A DNA stretch of 10,842 nucleotides from Paracoccaceae bacterium (GCA_007134805.1 SLKB01000041.1:1-10842); one strand, 5' to 3'; counted from the first letter of the stretch, positions 1 through 6,083 are shown. The notes: a model not told the origin generated them from the letters alone. A program made the numbers and translations.

Positions 1-23
1 CCCCCCCAACACTCGACAGATGG

Positions 24-28
24 AAGGA
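24..28 (+). promoter_or_regulatory. Shine-Dalgarno site deciding the FKBP start
   Basis: AAGGA, continuing to GG at 31, lies 6 nt before the ATG at 35. It falls inside the ORF if the ATG at 20 is used, so it argues for the downstream start. Confidence 0.7.
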
Positions 29-34
29 AGGCTC

Positions 35-463
35 ATGACAGCCGCGACCCAAGGCACTACCGTCAAGATCCACTACACTGGCACGCTTGAGGACGGATCG
101 GTCTTCGACAGCTCCGAAGGGCGCGATCCGCTGGAATTCCAGCTCGGCTCCGGAAGCATCATCCCCGGGCTCGACCAGGCGATCGAGGGCATGGAAGCCG
201 GCGAGCAGAAGACCGTGACGATCCCCAGCGAACAGGCCTACGGCGATTACCAGCCCGAGGCGCGTCAGGATGTGCCCCGCGAACAGATCCCCGCCGATAT
301 CCCGCTCGACCCCGGCACGATGCTGCAGATGCAGACCCCGGACGGCCGCGCAATCCCGGTGATGGTGGCCGAAGTCAGCGAAACCAAGGTCACGCTCGAT
401 GCCAATCATCCGCTGGCCGGCAAGGACCTGACCTTCGCGGTCGAACTGGTCTCGGTCGAATAA
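35..463 (+). CDS. FKBP-type peptidyl-prolyl cis-trans isomerase (SlyD-like)
   Basis: This is a cytoplasmic proline isomerase and folding helper of the SlyD-like FKBP family, 142 aa. The FKBP half-domain opens with VKIHYTGTLEDGSVFDSS (residues 10-27), carries the IIPGLDQAIEGM segment (42-53) and the AYGDY turn (68-72). The inserted-in-flap chaperone domain spans roughly residues 73-123, and the family signature NHPLAGKDL (124-132) returns to the FKBP fold. The start at 35 is chosen over an in-frame ATG at 20 because AAGGA at 24-28 then lies 6 nt upstream; the ATG at 20 has no ribosome binding site and would place this one inside the gene. The histidine/cysteine-rich metal-binding tail of E. 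coli SlyD is absent: the protein ends soon after the FKBP fold, so nickel delivery is unlikely. No signal peptide is visible. It converges on the hypothetical gene at 482-1126. Confidence 0.93.
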   Translation: MTAATQGTTVKIHYTGTLEDGSVFDSSEGRDPLEFQLGSGSIIPGLDQAIEGMEAGEQKTVTIPSEQAYGDYQPEARQDVPREQIPADIPLDPGTMLQMQTPDGRAIPVMVAEVSETKVTLDANHPLAGKDLTFAVELVSVE

Positions 464-470
464 CGCAGCC

Positions 471-494
471 CGCCGCCGTCTCTACTCGGCGGCG
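471..494. terminator. Candidate bidirectional hairpin between convergent genes
   Basis: CGCCGCCG (471-478) pairs perfectly with CGGCGGCG (487-494) around an 8-nt loop. It starts 7 nt after the FKBP stop and overlaps the stop codon of the opposing gene (482-484). There is no T tract on either side, so this is a terminator by position and stem strength only; it could instead just stabilise 3' ends. Confidence 0.4.
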
Positions 495-1126
495 ATCTGC
501 ACCGCATGTGCGGGGCTGGGCACCAGCAGGATATCTTCGGCACTCAGCTCCGCCGAATTCGCAATACAGGCGATCACCTCGCCATTGAGGCGGATCTCGG
601 TGGTCTCCGCCATCTCGGCGCTGCGCGTCAACTCGATGACCGGATCCTGCAGCAGGGCCGGGTCGTAATAGAGCACGATCTGGTCGTCCTGCGCCGCGAA
701 ATCGACGATCGTGACCGGGGAGCTCCCCTCCATCCAGTCGCCCAGCAGCGTCTCCGGGTGCGGCTGGGCTGCAGGATCTGCGGGGGCCGCCCCGTCCGCC
801 GCATGGATCCCGGGCGCGCTCGCGTGGTCCGTGCAGGGCCAGTGGTCCGCAGTGTCCAGGGACGCGCCCTGGTCCTCGTCCACCCAGTCGGCTGCGTCGG
901 GCAGCGGGGCGCGCACGTCCCCGCGCGCGCTGTCCTCGCCCAGATACACCAGACGCGGCAGCAGATCATCGGGGGCGTCGCTGCGGACAAAGGCGGCAAG
1001 ATCTTCCTGCCAGCGATCTTCCGTATCGCCGGCGATCTGCTCCGCGGGCTCGCCGGAATTCTGCATCATGAGATCGACCACGGCCGTGGCCGCGATTGTC
1101 GCAAACAATCCGATCAGCATCCACAT
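482..1126 (-). CDS. Membrane-anchored hypothetical protein with RTX/hemolysin-like C-terminal domain
   Basis: Function is not known. The 214-aa product has one hydrophobic N-terminal segment (about residues 3-20, LIGLFATIAATAVVDLMM), then a long acidic, proline/alanine-rich and probably disordered linker (about 23-128). A compact C-terminal region follows (about 130-205), with VTIVDFAAQDDQIVLYYD (138-155), EIRLNGEVIACI (177-188) and ELSAEDILLV (193-202). By recall, that pattern (a 'V.DF...D.I.L.YD' strand, a short domain with 'L.G..IA', then 'L...DI.LV') matches a domain common in Rhodobacterales calcium-binding/hemolysin-type proteins, but no GGXGXD nonapeptides are present. I chose the start at 1126 because AAGGG lies 9 nt upstream on the minus strand; the longer form starting at 1201 buries the hydrophobic segment inside the protein. 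An overlapping plus-strand ORF (506-1459) is longer but has no recognisable protein character. Confidence 0.62.
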   Translation of the reverse strand: MWMLIGLFATIAATAVVDLMMQNSGEPAEQIAGDTEDRWQEDLAAFVRSDAPDDLLPRLVYLGEDSARGDVRAPLPDAADWVDEDQGASLDTADHWPCTDHASAPGIHAADGAAPADPAAQPHPETLLGDWMEGSSPVTIVDFAAQDDQIVLYYDPALLQDPVIELTRSAEMAETTEIRLNGEVIACIANSAELSAEDILLVPSPAHAVQIAAE

Positions 1127-1425
1127 CGATCGCAACCCTTCCAGGCGTCTGCTCGCGCAGACAAGACACTCTGCAAGGATCGCATGGGGATAACTGTCCA
1201 CAAAGCGCTATCGTGGTTCATGACGGGTAAATCCGGAATACTGGTAAGCAGAACCTTACCCGCGCCAGGGGCCCCGGCCATCAGGCCCCTTCCTGCCAAG
1301 CCCCCTTCCCATCGCGGGCAAAAGCCGCTAAGGGGCGCTCCTGTGCCAGGTGGCACGCCTCTCCATGGGCCTTGCTGGACGACATCCCGGCCTGCGCCTT
1401 CACCCTTCAACGACAGGAGTCCCCG
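1127..1425. other. Structured spacer upstream of rpsO
   Basis: No gene is supported in these 299 bases. They hold the divergent start regions of the hypothetical gene and rpsO. Three inverted repeats are visible: GGTAAG/CTTACC (1243-1248 with 1255-1260), which competes with CGGGTAA/TTACCCG (1224-1230 with 1256-1262); AGGGGCC/GGCCCCT (1267-1273 with 1284-1290); and the extended stem just before rpsO, listed separately. I could not assign a convincing sigma-70 promoter by eye. Confidence 0.6.
1332..1425 (+). promoter_or_regulatory. Candidate S15 autoregulatory leader of rpsO
   Basis: A lower stem pairs AGGGGC (1332-1337) with GCCTCT (1358-1363), and an upper stem pairs GTGCC (1344-1348) with GGCAC (1353-1357) around an AGGT loop. 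The 5' bulge between them contains CTCCTG (1339-1344; its last base also belongs to the upper stem). This is exactly complementary to CAGGAG (1414-1419), which includes the rpsO Shine-Dalgarno site. Base pairing between the two would form a pseudoknot hiding the ribosome binding site. The lower stem also has a G1334.U1361 pair next to G1335-C1360, the GU/GC step that S15 recognises in 16S rRNA. S15 leaders of several unrelated architectures are known, including in alphaproteobacteria. That this one binds S15 is inference from sequence only. Confidence 0.45.
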
Positions 1426-1695
1426 ATGTCGATCACTGCCGAAGACAAGGATCGTCTGATCAAGGAATTCGCGCGCGCCGAAGGCGACACAGGCTCGCCC
1501 GAAGTGCAGGTGGCCGTGCTCACCAAACGCATCTCGAACCTGACTGATCATTTCAAGAGCCACGCCAAGGACAACCATTCCCGCCGCGGCCTGCTCAAGC
1601 TGGTGGCGACGCGCCGCAAGCTTCTCGACTATCTGCGCGGCAAGGACGAGGCGCGCTACCGCGTGTTGATCGCCAAGCTCGGCATCCGCCGCTAA
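1426..1695 (+). CDS. rpsO: 30S ribosomal protein S15
   Basis: This is a primary 16S rRNA-binding protein of the 30S platform that also contributes to intersubunit bridging. At 89 aa it has the normal S15 length. The family blocks are present in order: the N-terminal helix with [17 protein letters not shown] (14-30), the [18 protein letters not shown] stretch (32-49), the [19 protein letters not shown] block (52-70), and a C-terminal helix ending in LGIRR. The start at 1426 has AGGAG at 1415-1419, 6 nt upstream; the longer ORF opening at 1372 adds residues foreign to S15. Translation is probably autoregulated through the leader at 1332-1425. An intrinsic terminator follows directly, so it appears monocistronic here, without the usual truB and pnp neighbours. 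Confidence 0.98.
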   Translation: MSITAEDKDRLIKEFARAEGDTGSPEVQVAVLTKRISNLTDHFKSHAKDNHSRRGLLKLVATRRKLLDYLRGKDEARYRVLIAKLGIRR

Positions 1696-1718
1696 ACGCT
1701 GCACCTTGCGCCGCACCG

Positions 1719-1746
1719 AACGCCCGCCCGCCCGGCGGGCGTTTTT
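1719..1746 (+). terminator. Intrinsic terminator of rpsO
   Basis: AACGCCCGCC (1719-1728) pairs perfectly with GGCGGGCGTT (1734-1743) around a 5-nt loop, and the T run continues to 1746. It begins 23 nt after the rpsO stop. The 10-bp GC-rich stem plus T tract make this the clearest terminator in the window. Confidence 0.92.
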
Positions 1747-1822
1747 GCTGCGTGCGCAAGGGGCTGGACATTCCGACGGGCGGCGGTCCAAACAGGGCGG
1801 AAGACGGCAAGAAGGGGGCGGC

Positions 1823-2851
1823 ATGGAACTCGACAGCCTGGCGCAGGGCGTGCTGGATGGTGACCGCCGCGCACTGGCCCGCGCGATCACGCTGGTCGAA
1901 AGCGGCCGCGCCGATCACCGCGATCAGGCGACGACGCTGCTCGAACGCGTGATGGGCGCGGGGCACGAGGCGATCCGGCTTGGGCTCTCCGGCACGCCCG
2001 GGGTCGGCAAATCGACCTTCATCGAAAGCTTCGGGCTGATGCTGGTGGATCGCGGCCTGCGCGTGGCGGTGCTTGCAGTGGACCCGTCCAGCGCGCGCAC
2101 TGGCGGCTCGATCCTGGGCGACAAGACCCGGATGGAACAGCTTGCGCGCGCGCCGCAGGCCTTCATCCGCCCCTCGCCCAGCCAGTCGCATCTGGGCGGT
2201 GTGGCCCGCCGCACGCGCGAGGCGGTCGCACTCTGCGAAGCGGCCGGCTTCGATATCGTGCTGATCGAGACGGTCGGCGTGGGCCAGTCCGAAACTGTGG
2301 TGGCCGAGCTGTCGGATGTGTTCCTGCTTCTGCTCGCGCCGGCGGGGGGCGATGAATTGCAGGGCGTCAAGCGCGGCATCATGGAAGCCGCCGACATGAT
2401 CCTCGTCAACAAGGCCGATGGCGACCTCAAGGCCACGGCCACGCGCACCTGCGCCGATTACGCAGGCGCGCTGCGGCTCCTGCGCCGCCGCCCGCAAGAC
2501 CCCGAGGGCTTCCCCAAGGCGATGACCGTCTCGGCCATCGAGGCAAACGGGCTCGACACCGCCTGGGCCGAGATCGAGGCGCTTGTCGCCTGGCGGCGCG
2601 AGACCAGCCACTGGCAGACGCGCCGCGCCGAGCAGGCGCGCCACTGGTTTCAGGAAGAACTCCGCCAGAGCCTCCTGGCCCGGCTGCAGACCCGCGAGGC
2701 GCGCCGCCTCAACACCCGGCTTGCCGCGCAGGTCGCCTCGGGCGCGCTGACCCCGGCGCGCGCCGCGCAGGACATGATCGCGCAGATCTGGCCCGAGATC
2801 GCCGAAAGCCCGCGCCCGGAATCGCTTGACGCGACACCTGATACCCCCTAA
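1823..2851 (+). CDS. meaB: Methylmalonyl-CoA mutase-associated GTPase MeaB (ArgK/MeaB family)
   Basis: This is a SIMIBI-class P-loop GTPase that acts as chaperone of adenosylcobalamin-dependent methylmalonyl-CoA mutase, gating cofactor loading and protecting the mutase from inactivation. It is 342 aa, close to the usual MeaB length. Visible motifs are the Walker [10 protein letters not shown] (57-65), [20 protein letters not shown] (81-100) with the switch region, ETVGVGQSE (149-157) with the G3-type switch II, and the base-specificity motif NKAD (196-199). The start at 1823 follows GAAGGGGG at 1811-1818; the ORF could open at 1706, but that would begin ahead of the rpsO terminator with a low-complexity basic leader. 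No mutase gene is in the window. It lies between rpsO and rpmB with terminators on both outer sides. Older names ArgK or LAO/AO transport ATPase refer to the same family. Confidence 0.95.
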   Translation: MELDSLAQGVLDGDRRALARAITLVESGRADHRDQATTLLERVMGAGHEAIRLGLSGTPGVGKSTFIESFGLMLVDRGLRVAVLAVDPSSARTGGSILGDKTRMEQLARAPQAFIRPSPSQSHLGGVARRTREAVALCEAAGFDIVLIETVGVGQSETVVAELSDVFLLLLAPAGGDELQGVKRGIMEAADMILVNKADGDLKATATRTCADYAGALRLLRRRPQDPEGFPKAMTVSAIEANGLDTAWAEIEALVAWRRETSHWQTRRAEQARHWFQEELRQSLLARLQTREARRLNTRLAAQVASGALTPARAAQDMIAQIWPEIAESPRPESLDATPDTP

Positions 2852-2955
2852 AGCACGCGCGAGTATCGAGGCGCTGCATCGCAGGGCCCATGTCCGTTTT
2901 TTGTCCAGCGTGCGCTACGTGCGTGCTGTCGAACCCGAAGCTTGAGGAATACACC

Positions 2956-3243
2956 ATGTCGCGCCGTTGCGAACTGACCGGAAAAGGCCCGATGTCGGGC
3001 AACAACGTGAGCCACGCCAACAACAAGACGCGCCGCCGGTTCCTGCCGAACCTGCAGGACGTGTCGCTGCAATCCGAGGCGCTGGGCCGCAGCTTCAAGC
3101 TGCGCGTGTCCTCGGCGGCGCTGCGCTCGGTGGACCACCGCGGTGGGCTCGACGCATATCTCGCGCGCGCCAAAGACGCCGAGCTGTCCGATAACGCGCT
3201 CAAGATCAAGCGCGAACTGGCCAAGGCGCAAAGCGCAGCCTGA
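2956..3243 (+). CDS. rpmB: 50S ribosomal protein L28
   Basis: This is a large-subunit protein, 95 aa, of the alphaproteobacterial type. It opens with the diagnostic [20 protein letters not shown] and continues with [15 protein letters not shown] (22-36), followed by a basic, helical C-terminus. Only one cysteine is present (Cys5), so this is the zinc-free form. ATG at 2956 is chosen because GAGGA at 2944-2948 is 7 nt upstream and because it gives the canonical N-terminus; the ORF's earlier ATG at 2890 has no family support. A 10-bp helix is possible in its leader (2852-2927), and a strong intrinsic terminator follows at 3271. Confidence 0.98.
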   Translation: MSRRCELTGKGPMSGNNVSHANNKTRRRFLPNLQDVSLQSEALGRSFKLRVSSAALRSVDHRGGLDAYLARAKDAELSDNALKIKRELAKAQSAA

Positions 3244-3270
3244 CCGGCGACGCCGCGCGGTACCGAACCC

Positions 3271-3301
3271 AAGACCCCCGGCGATGCCCGGGGGTTTTCT
3301 T
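3271..3301 (+). terminator. Intrinsic terminator of rpmB
   Basis: ACCCCCGG (3274-3281) pairs with CCGGGGGT (3288-3295) around a 6-nt loop, and A/T pairs can extend the base. TTTT (3295-3298), then CTT, follows on the plus strand. It sits 30 nt after the rpmB stop. Confidence 0.9.
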
Positions 3302-3312
3302 GTGATCGGCAG

Positions 3313-3341
3313 TTGCATTTCTCCAATCAAGCCTCTTAAGT
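3313..3341 (+). promoter_or_regulatory. Candidate sigma-70-type promoter of the tRNA gene
   Basis: TTGCAT (3313-3318) and TTAAGT (3336-3341) are separated by exactly 17 nt, in the only AT-rich patch of this region. The second element ends 8 nt before the mature tRNA 5' end. Transcription would start very close to the tRNA itself. Confidence 0.45.
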
Positions 3342-3349
3342 GCGCGCGT

Positions 3350-3426
3350 GGTCCCGTAGCTCAACTGGATAGAGCAGCCGACTTCTAATCGGCAGGTTGG
3401 GGGTTCGAGTCCTCCCGGGATCGCCA
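3350..3426 (+). tRNA. tRNA-Arg (anticodon TCT)
   Basis: All four arms can be drawn. Acceptor GGTCCCG (3350-3356) pairs with CGGGATC (3416-3422) with one G.U. The D stem is GCTC/GAGC (3359-3362, 3372-3375). The anticodon stem is GCCGA/TCGGC around the loop CTTCTAA, giving anticodon TCT at 3384-3386. The T arm is GGGGG-TTCGAGT-CCTCC with one G.U. The discriminator is G3423 and CCA is genome-encoded (3424-3426). It decodes AGA/AGG arginine codons, which should be rare in a genome this GC-rich. The opposing aminotransferase gene ends only 21 nt downstream. Confidence 0.97.
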
Positions 3427-3447
3427 TCTTCAGGCGCCCTGCGCGGC

Positions 3448-4635
3448 TCAGCCCTTGCGCAGAACCTCCGCCAGCGCGCGCGCGAGCACCGGAACAGTCT
3501 GCGCATTCAGCCCGGCCATGTTCGTGCGCCCGTCCCACAGCATGTAGATGCCATGCGCCTCGCGCAGCGCGTCGACCTGATCGCTGCGCAGCGGCAGGAT
3601 CGAGAACATGCCCTGCTGCGCCGCAACGAAATCGAATCGGCCGCTTTGCACTTCGCTGCGCAGCGCCTCCGCAAGGCCCAGGCGGTTCTCGACCACCCGC
3701 TCGCGCATCTGCCCAAGCTCGGCCTGCCACTGATGGCGCATCTCCGCATCGCCCAGGATGGTGCTGACCACCCGCCCTCCGTGATCGGGGGGGAAGGCAA
3801 AGACCCTACGGTTGAGCACACCAAGCGTCGCGGCCAGCCGCGCGCGCAGATCCTCGGGGCCGACCGCCATCGCGATGCCCACCCGCTCGCGATAGAGGCC
3901 GAAATTCTTCGAGCAACTGGCGGCGATCAGCACTTCCGGCAGGCGCCGGGTCAGCATCCGCAGCCCGGCCGCATCATCGTCGAGCCCCGCGCCGAAGCCC
4001 TGATAGGCCATGTCCACGAAAGGGATCAAGCCGCGCCGCTCCAGCAATCTGGCGATCTCTTCCCAGTCCTCGGCGCTCAGATCGACGCCAGTGGGGTTGT
4101 GACAGCAGCCATGCAGCAGCAGCACATCGCCTGCGTCCATCTGTTCGAGATCGGCGAACATGCCCGCGCGGTCGAGCGTGCCCGTCGCGGCATCCAGATA
4201 GCGATAGCTGCGCGCCTCGCGCCCGACGGCGGCGATCAGGGGGCCGTGATTGGGCCATGTCTGCGCGCTGACCCAGATCCTCGCCTGCGGGTTGGCCTGG
4301 CCGACCAGCTCGGCGATCTGGCGCACGGCCGCGGTGCCCCCGGGCGTGCCCACGGCGGCGATGCGCGCGGGCGCTGCCGCATCCCCCAGCAAGAGCCCGC
4401 TCATCGCCTCGAGAAAGGCCGCATCGCCCGCGAGCGAGAGATATGTCTTGCTCTCCTGGGTCTCGGTGATGCGCGCCTCGGCCGCCTTGACGGCGGCCAT
4501 GACCGGCGTGCGTCCGGCCGCGTCGCGATAGACGCCCACACCCAGATCCAGCTTGCCCACACGCGCATCCTCGGCGAAGGCCTGCATCAGCGCGATGATA
4601 CCGTCGATCTTGGGCTCTGGCAGGGTCTCGAACAT
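3448..4635 (-). CDS. Aspartate/aromatic amino acid aminotransferase (AspC/TyrB family, class I)
   Basis: This is a PLP-dependent transaminase of fold type I, subgroup Ialpha, 395 aa as usual. It transfers an amino group between aspartate or aromatic amino acids and 2-oxoglutarate. Key features are LGVGVYRD (31-38), the phosphate-binding TPGGTAA (97-103), HGCCHNPTG (175-183), Asp208 in DMAYQGFG, the Schiff-base Lys243 in SCSKNFGLYRERVG (240-253), and Arg370 in DGRTNMAGL, equivalent to the substrate-carboxylate arginine of AspC. By recall it is closest to Paracoccus-type TyrB enzymes, but substrate preference cannot be read from the sequence. It is the third gene of an operon with the acetyltransferase (12-nt gap) and the sulfurtransferase, which raises cysteine as a possible substrate. 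An AAAGG site precedes the ATG. Confidence 0.95.
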   Translation of the reverse strand: MFETLPEPKIDGIIALMQAFAEDARVGKLDLGVGVYRDAAGRTPVMAAVKAAEARITETQESKTYLSLAGDAAFLEAMSGLLLGDAAAPARIAAVGTPGGTAAVRQIAELVGQANPQARIWVSAQTWPNHGPLIAAVGREARSYRYLDAATGTLDRAGMFADLEQMDAGDVLLLHGCCHNPTGVDLSAEDWEEIARLLERRGLIPFVDMAYQGFGAGLDDDAAGLRMLTRRLPEVLIAASCSKNFGLYRERVGIAMAVGPEDLRARLAATLGVLNRRVFAFPPDHGGRVVSTILGDAEMRHQWQAELGQMRERVVENRLGLAEALRSEVQSGRFDFVAAQQGMFSILPLRSDQVDALREAHGIYMLWDGRTNMAGLNAQTVPVLARALAEVLRKG

Positions 4636-4647
4636 CGCTTTCGCCTT

Positions 4648-5208
4648 TCAATGGGGCGCAGGGTGCCAGTCGCGGGTCAGCACCCGTTTGCGCTCTTCCT
4701 GGCTCACCACGTTGAAGCCATGTTTCTGATACTGGATCAGCGCACGCGGATGATCGAGCGTGCAGGTATTGACCTTGAGCCGCTCGAGCCCCTCGCGCGC
4801 CCAGGCCGTCAGGATCGCCGTGCGCAGCATCCAGCCACCAAGGCCCCGGCCCACCGCCTGCGGCACCAGCCCGAAATAGCACAGATCACATTCTGCCCCC
4901 TGCCGGCAATCGAGCATGAAGAAGCCCTTCGGCCAGCCGTGATCGATCAGCGAATAGAGCCCCACATCCTCATGCGCCAGCCATTGCGCGATCTCGGGGT
5001 CTTCCGACAGGTGCAGGTCGGTCCAGGCATAATCGCGCCCCACCGCGTCATAGAGCGCGCGAAAATACCACACTGGCGGGTCCTCGGCGCGCAACAGCGC
5101 CCCGGTCATGCCGACAGTCGTGGGCGGCCAGCCATAGCCGGGCCGCTCGGTCATCTCGAGGAAGGTGACCGTGTATCTGACGGACTGCCCGGCCTTGTAC
5201 TCGGTCAT
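4648..5208 (-). CDS. GNAT-family N-acetyltransferase
   Basis: This is a probable acetyl-CoA-dependent N-acetyltransferase, 186 aa, of unknown substrate. The acetyl-CoA pyrophosphate-binding motif A is visible as QAVGRGLGG (117-125; Q/R-x-x-G-x-G/A). It follows a strand with CYFGLVP (110-116) and precedes the helix LRTAILTAWAREG (128-140). Motif B-like sequence NTCTLDHPRALIQYQKHGF (147-165) ends in the typical 'Y.K.GF' turn. The start at 5208 overlaps the sulfurtransferase stop as ATGA, indicating translational coupling; the longer ORF to 5244 would overlap the upstream gene by 40 nt and is less likely. Its place between a sulfurtransferase and an aminotransferase suggests an amino-acid or small-molecule substrate, but that is inference. 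Confidence 0.88.
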   Translation of the reverse strand: MTEYKAGQSVRYTVTFLEMTERPGYGWPPTTVGMTGALLRAEDPPVWYFRALYDAVGRDYAWTDLHLSEDPEIAQWLAHEDVGLYSLIDHGWPKGFFMLDCRQGAECDLCYFGLVPQAVGRGLGGWMLRTAILTAWAREGLERLKVNTCTLDHPRALIQYQKHGFNVVSQEERKRVLTRDWHPAPH

Positions 5209-6050
5209 CCCGTCTCGACCTTGAGGTCCGGAAACTGGCCCCATTCGCTCCAGGATCCGTCATAGAGCGCGTGATCGCGATGCCCGAGGATCTCGAGCCC
5301 GAGGCTCAGCGTCGCCGCGGTCACGCCGGACCCGCAGGTGGTAATGACCCGCCGGTCCAGATCGACCCCGGCGTCGATGAAGGCCGCGCGCAGGGCCGCG
5401 CCACGTTTCATCGTGCCATCCGCATTCAGAAGGTGGTTGAAGGGCAGGTTGATCGCGCCCGGCATGTGGCCCGCGCGCAGACCCTCGCGCGGCTCGGGGG
5501 TGTCGCCGCGGAAGCGCTCGGGCGGGCGCGCATCGACGATCTGCCAGTCGCGCAGCTTCACGGCGGCGGCGACCTGGCTTACATCCTTCACCAGATGCGC
5601 CTGCCGCTGCACAGTGATGTGGCGCTCGCGCAGGACCGGGGGCATGTCCTCGACCGGGTGGCCCTCGGCCTGCCATTTGGGAAAGCCGCCATCGAGCACG
5701 GCGACATCGCTCTTGCCCATCAGCCGGAACAGCCACCAGACGCGCGCGGCCGAAAACAACCCCATGCCATCATAGATCACCACCTGATGGCCGTCGCCAA
5801 CCCCCATGCTGCGCATGCGCGAGATGAATTTCTCGACCGGGGGGGCCATATGCGGCAGCGCGGAGCGGTGATCGCTGATCTCGTCGAGATCGAAGAACCG
5901 CGCGCCGGGGATATGCGCGTGCGTGTATTCGGCGCGGGCATCGCGGCCCATCTGCGGCAGGTACCAGCTGGCATCGATCACCCGCAGATCCGGGTCGTTG
6001 AGATGCGCGGCCAGCCACTCGGTCGAGACAAGCGTTTTCGGATCGTCCAT
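5205..6050 (-). CDS. sseA: 3-mercaptopyruvate sulfurtransferase (two-domain rhodanese)
   Basis: This enzyme moves sulfane sulfur from 3-mercaptopyruvate (or thiosulfate) to thiol or cyanide acceptors through a cysteine persulfide. The 281-aa product has two rhodanese domains. The N-terminal one (about 5-140) is inactive and carries HIPGARFFDLDEISD (46-60). The C-terminal one (about 160-275) holds catalytic Cys239 in the loop CGSGVT, which is the mercaptopyruvate-type loop. GHMPGAINLP (194-203) is the usual rhodanese strand. The start at 6050 is chosen because GGAG ends 6 nt upstream; a TTG at 6083 and an ATG at 6062 in the same frame lack such a site. It is the first gene of the operon and is divergent from zapE. 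Confidence 0.93.
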   Translation of the reverse strand: MDDPKTLVSTEWLAAHLNDPDLRVIDASWYLPQMGRDARAEYTHAHIPGARFFDLDEISDHRSALPHMAPPVEKFISRMRSMGVGDGHQVVIYDGMGLFSAARVWWLFRLMGKSDVAVLDGGFPKWQAEGHPVEDMPPVLRERHITVQRQAHLVKDVSQVAAAVKLRDWQIVDARPPERFRGDTPEPREGLRAGHMPGAINLPFNHLLNADGTMKRGAALRAAFIDAGVDLDRRVITTCGSGVTAATLSLGLEILGHRDHALYDGSWSEWGQFPDLKVETG

Positions 6051-6083
6051 CTGCCACTCCATGCGAGGCGCGTTGCCCGACAA

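Noticed and set aside
1185..1202. Two adjacent DnaA-box-like 9-mers (TTATCCCCA on minus, CTGTCCACA on plus)
   Set aside because: They match the TTATCCACA consensus at 8 of 9 and 7 of 9 positions. There are only two, with no AT-rich unwinding region or origin-linked genes nearby.
506..1459. 317-aa plus-strand ORF over the hypothetical gene and rpsO leader
   Set aside because: Its translation is arginine/histidine-rich low-complexity sequence typical of antisense reading in high-GC DNA. It runs through the rpsO ribosome binding site and overlaps rpsO.
1595..2644. 349-aa minus-strand ORF opposite meaB
   Set aside because: It is antisense to a well-supported GTPase, shows no domain and crosses the rpsO terminator.
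2826..2854. TTGACG and TAAAGC spaced 17 nt as an rpmB promoter
   Set aside because: The second hexamer is poor, it overlaps the meaB stop codon, and it would start transcription too late to include the left arm of the leader helix.
2872..2902. Possible meaB terminator ahead of the T6 run
   Set aside because: The only local stem (CTGC/GCAG) is 4 bp and lies about 11 nt before the T run, too weak and too far away.
3350..3447. tRNA gene as attachment site of an integrated element
   Set aside because: No integrase and no repeated tRNA 3' end are seen downstream; the flanking genes are ordinary core genes.
3397..5265. 622-aa plus-strand ORF starting inside the tRNA
   Set aside because: It begins within the tRNA and is antisense to the aminotransferase and acetyltransferase genes, which have complete catalytic motifs.
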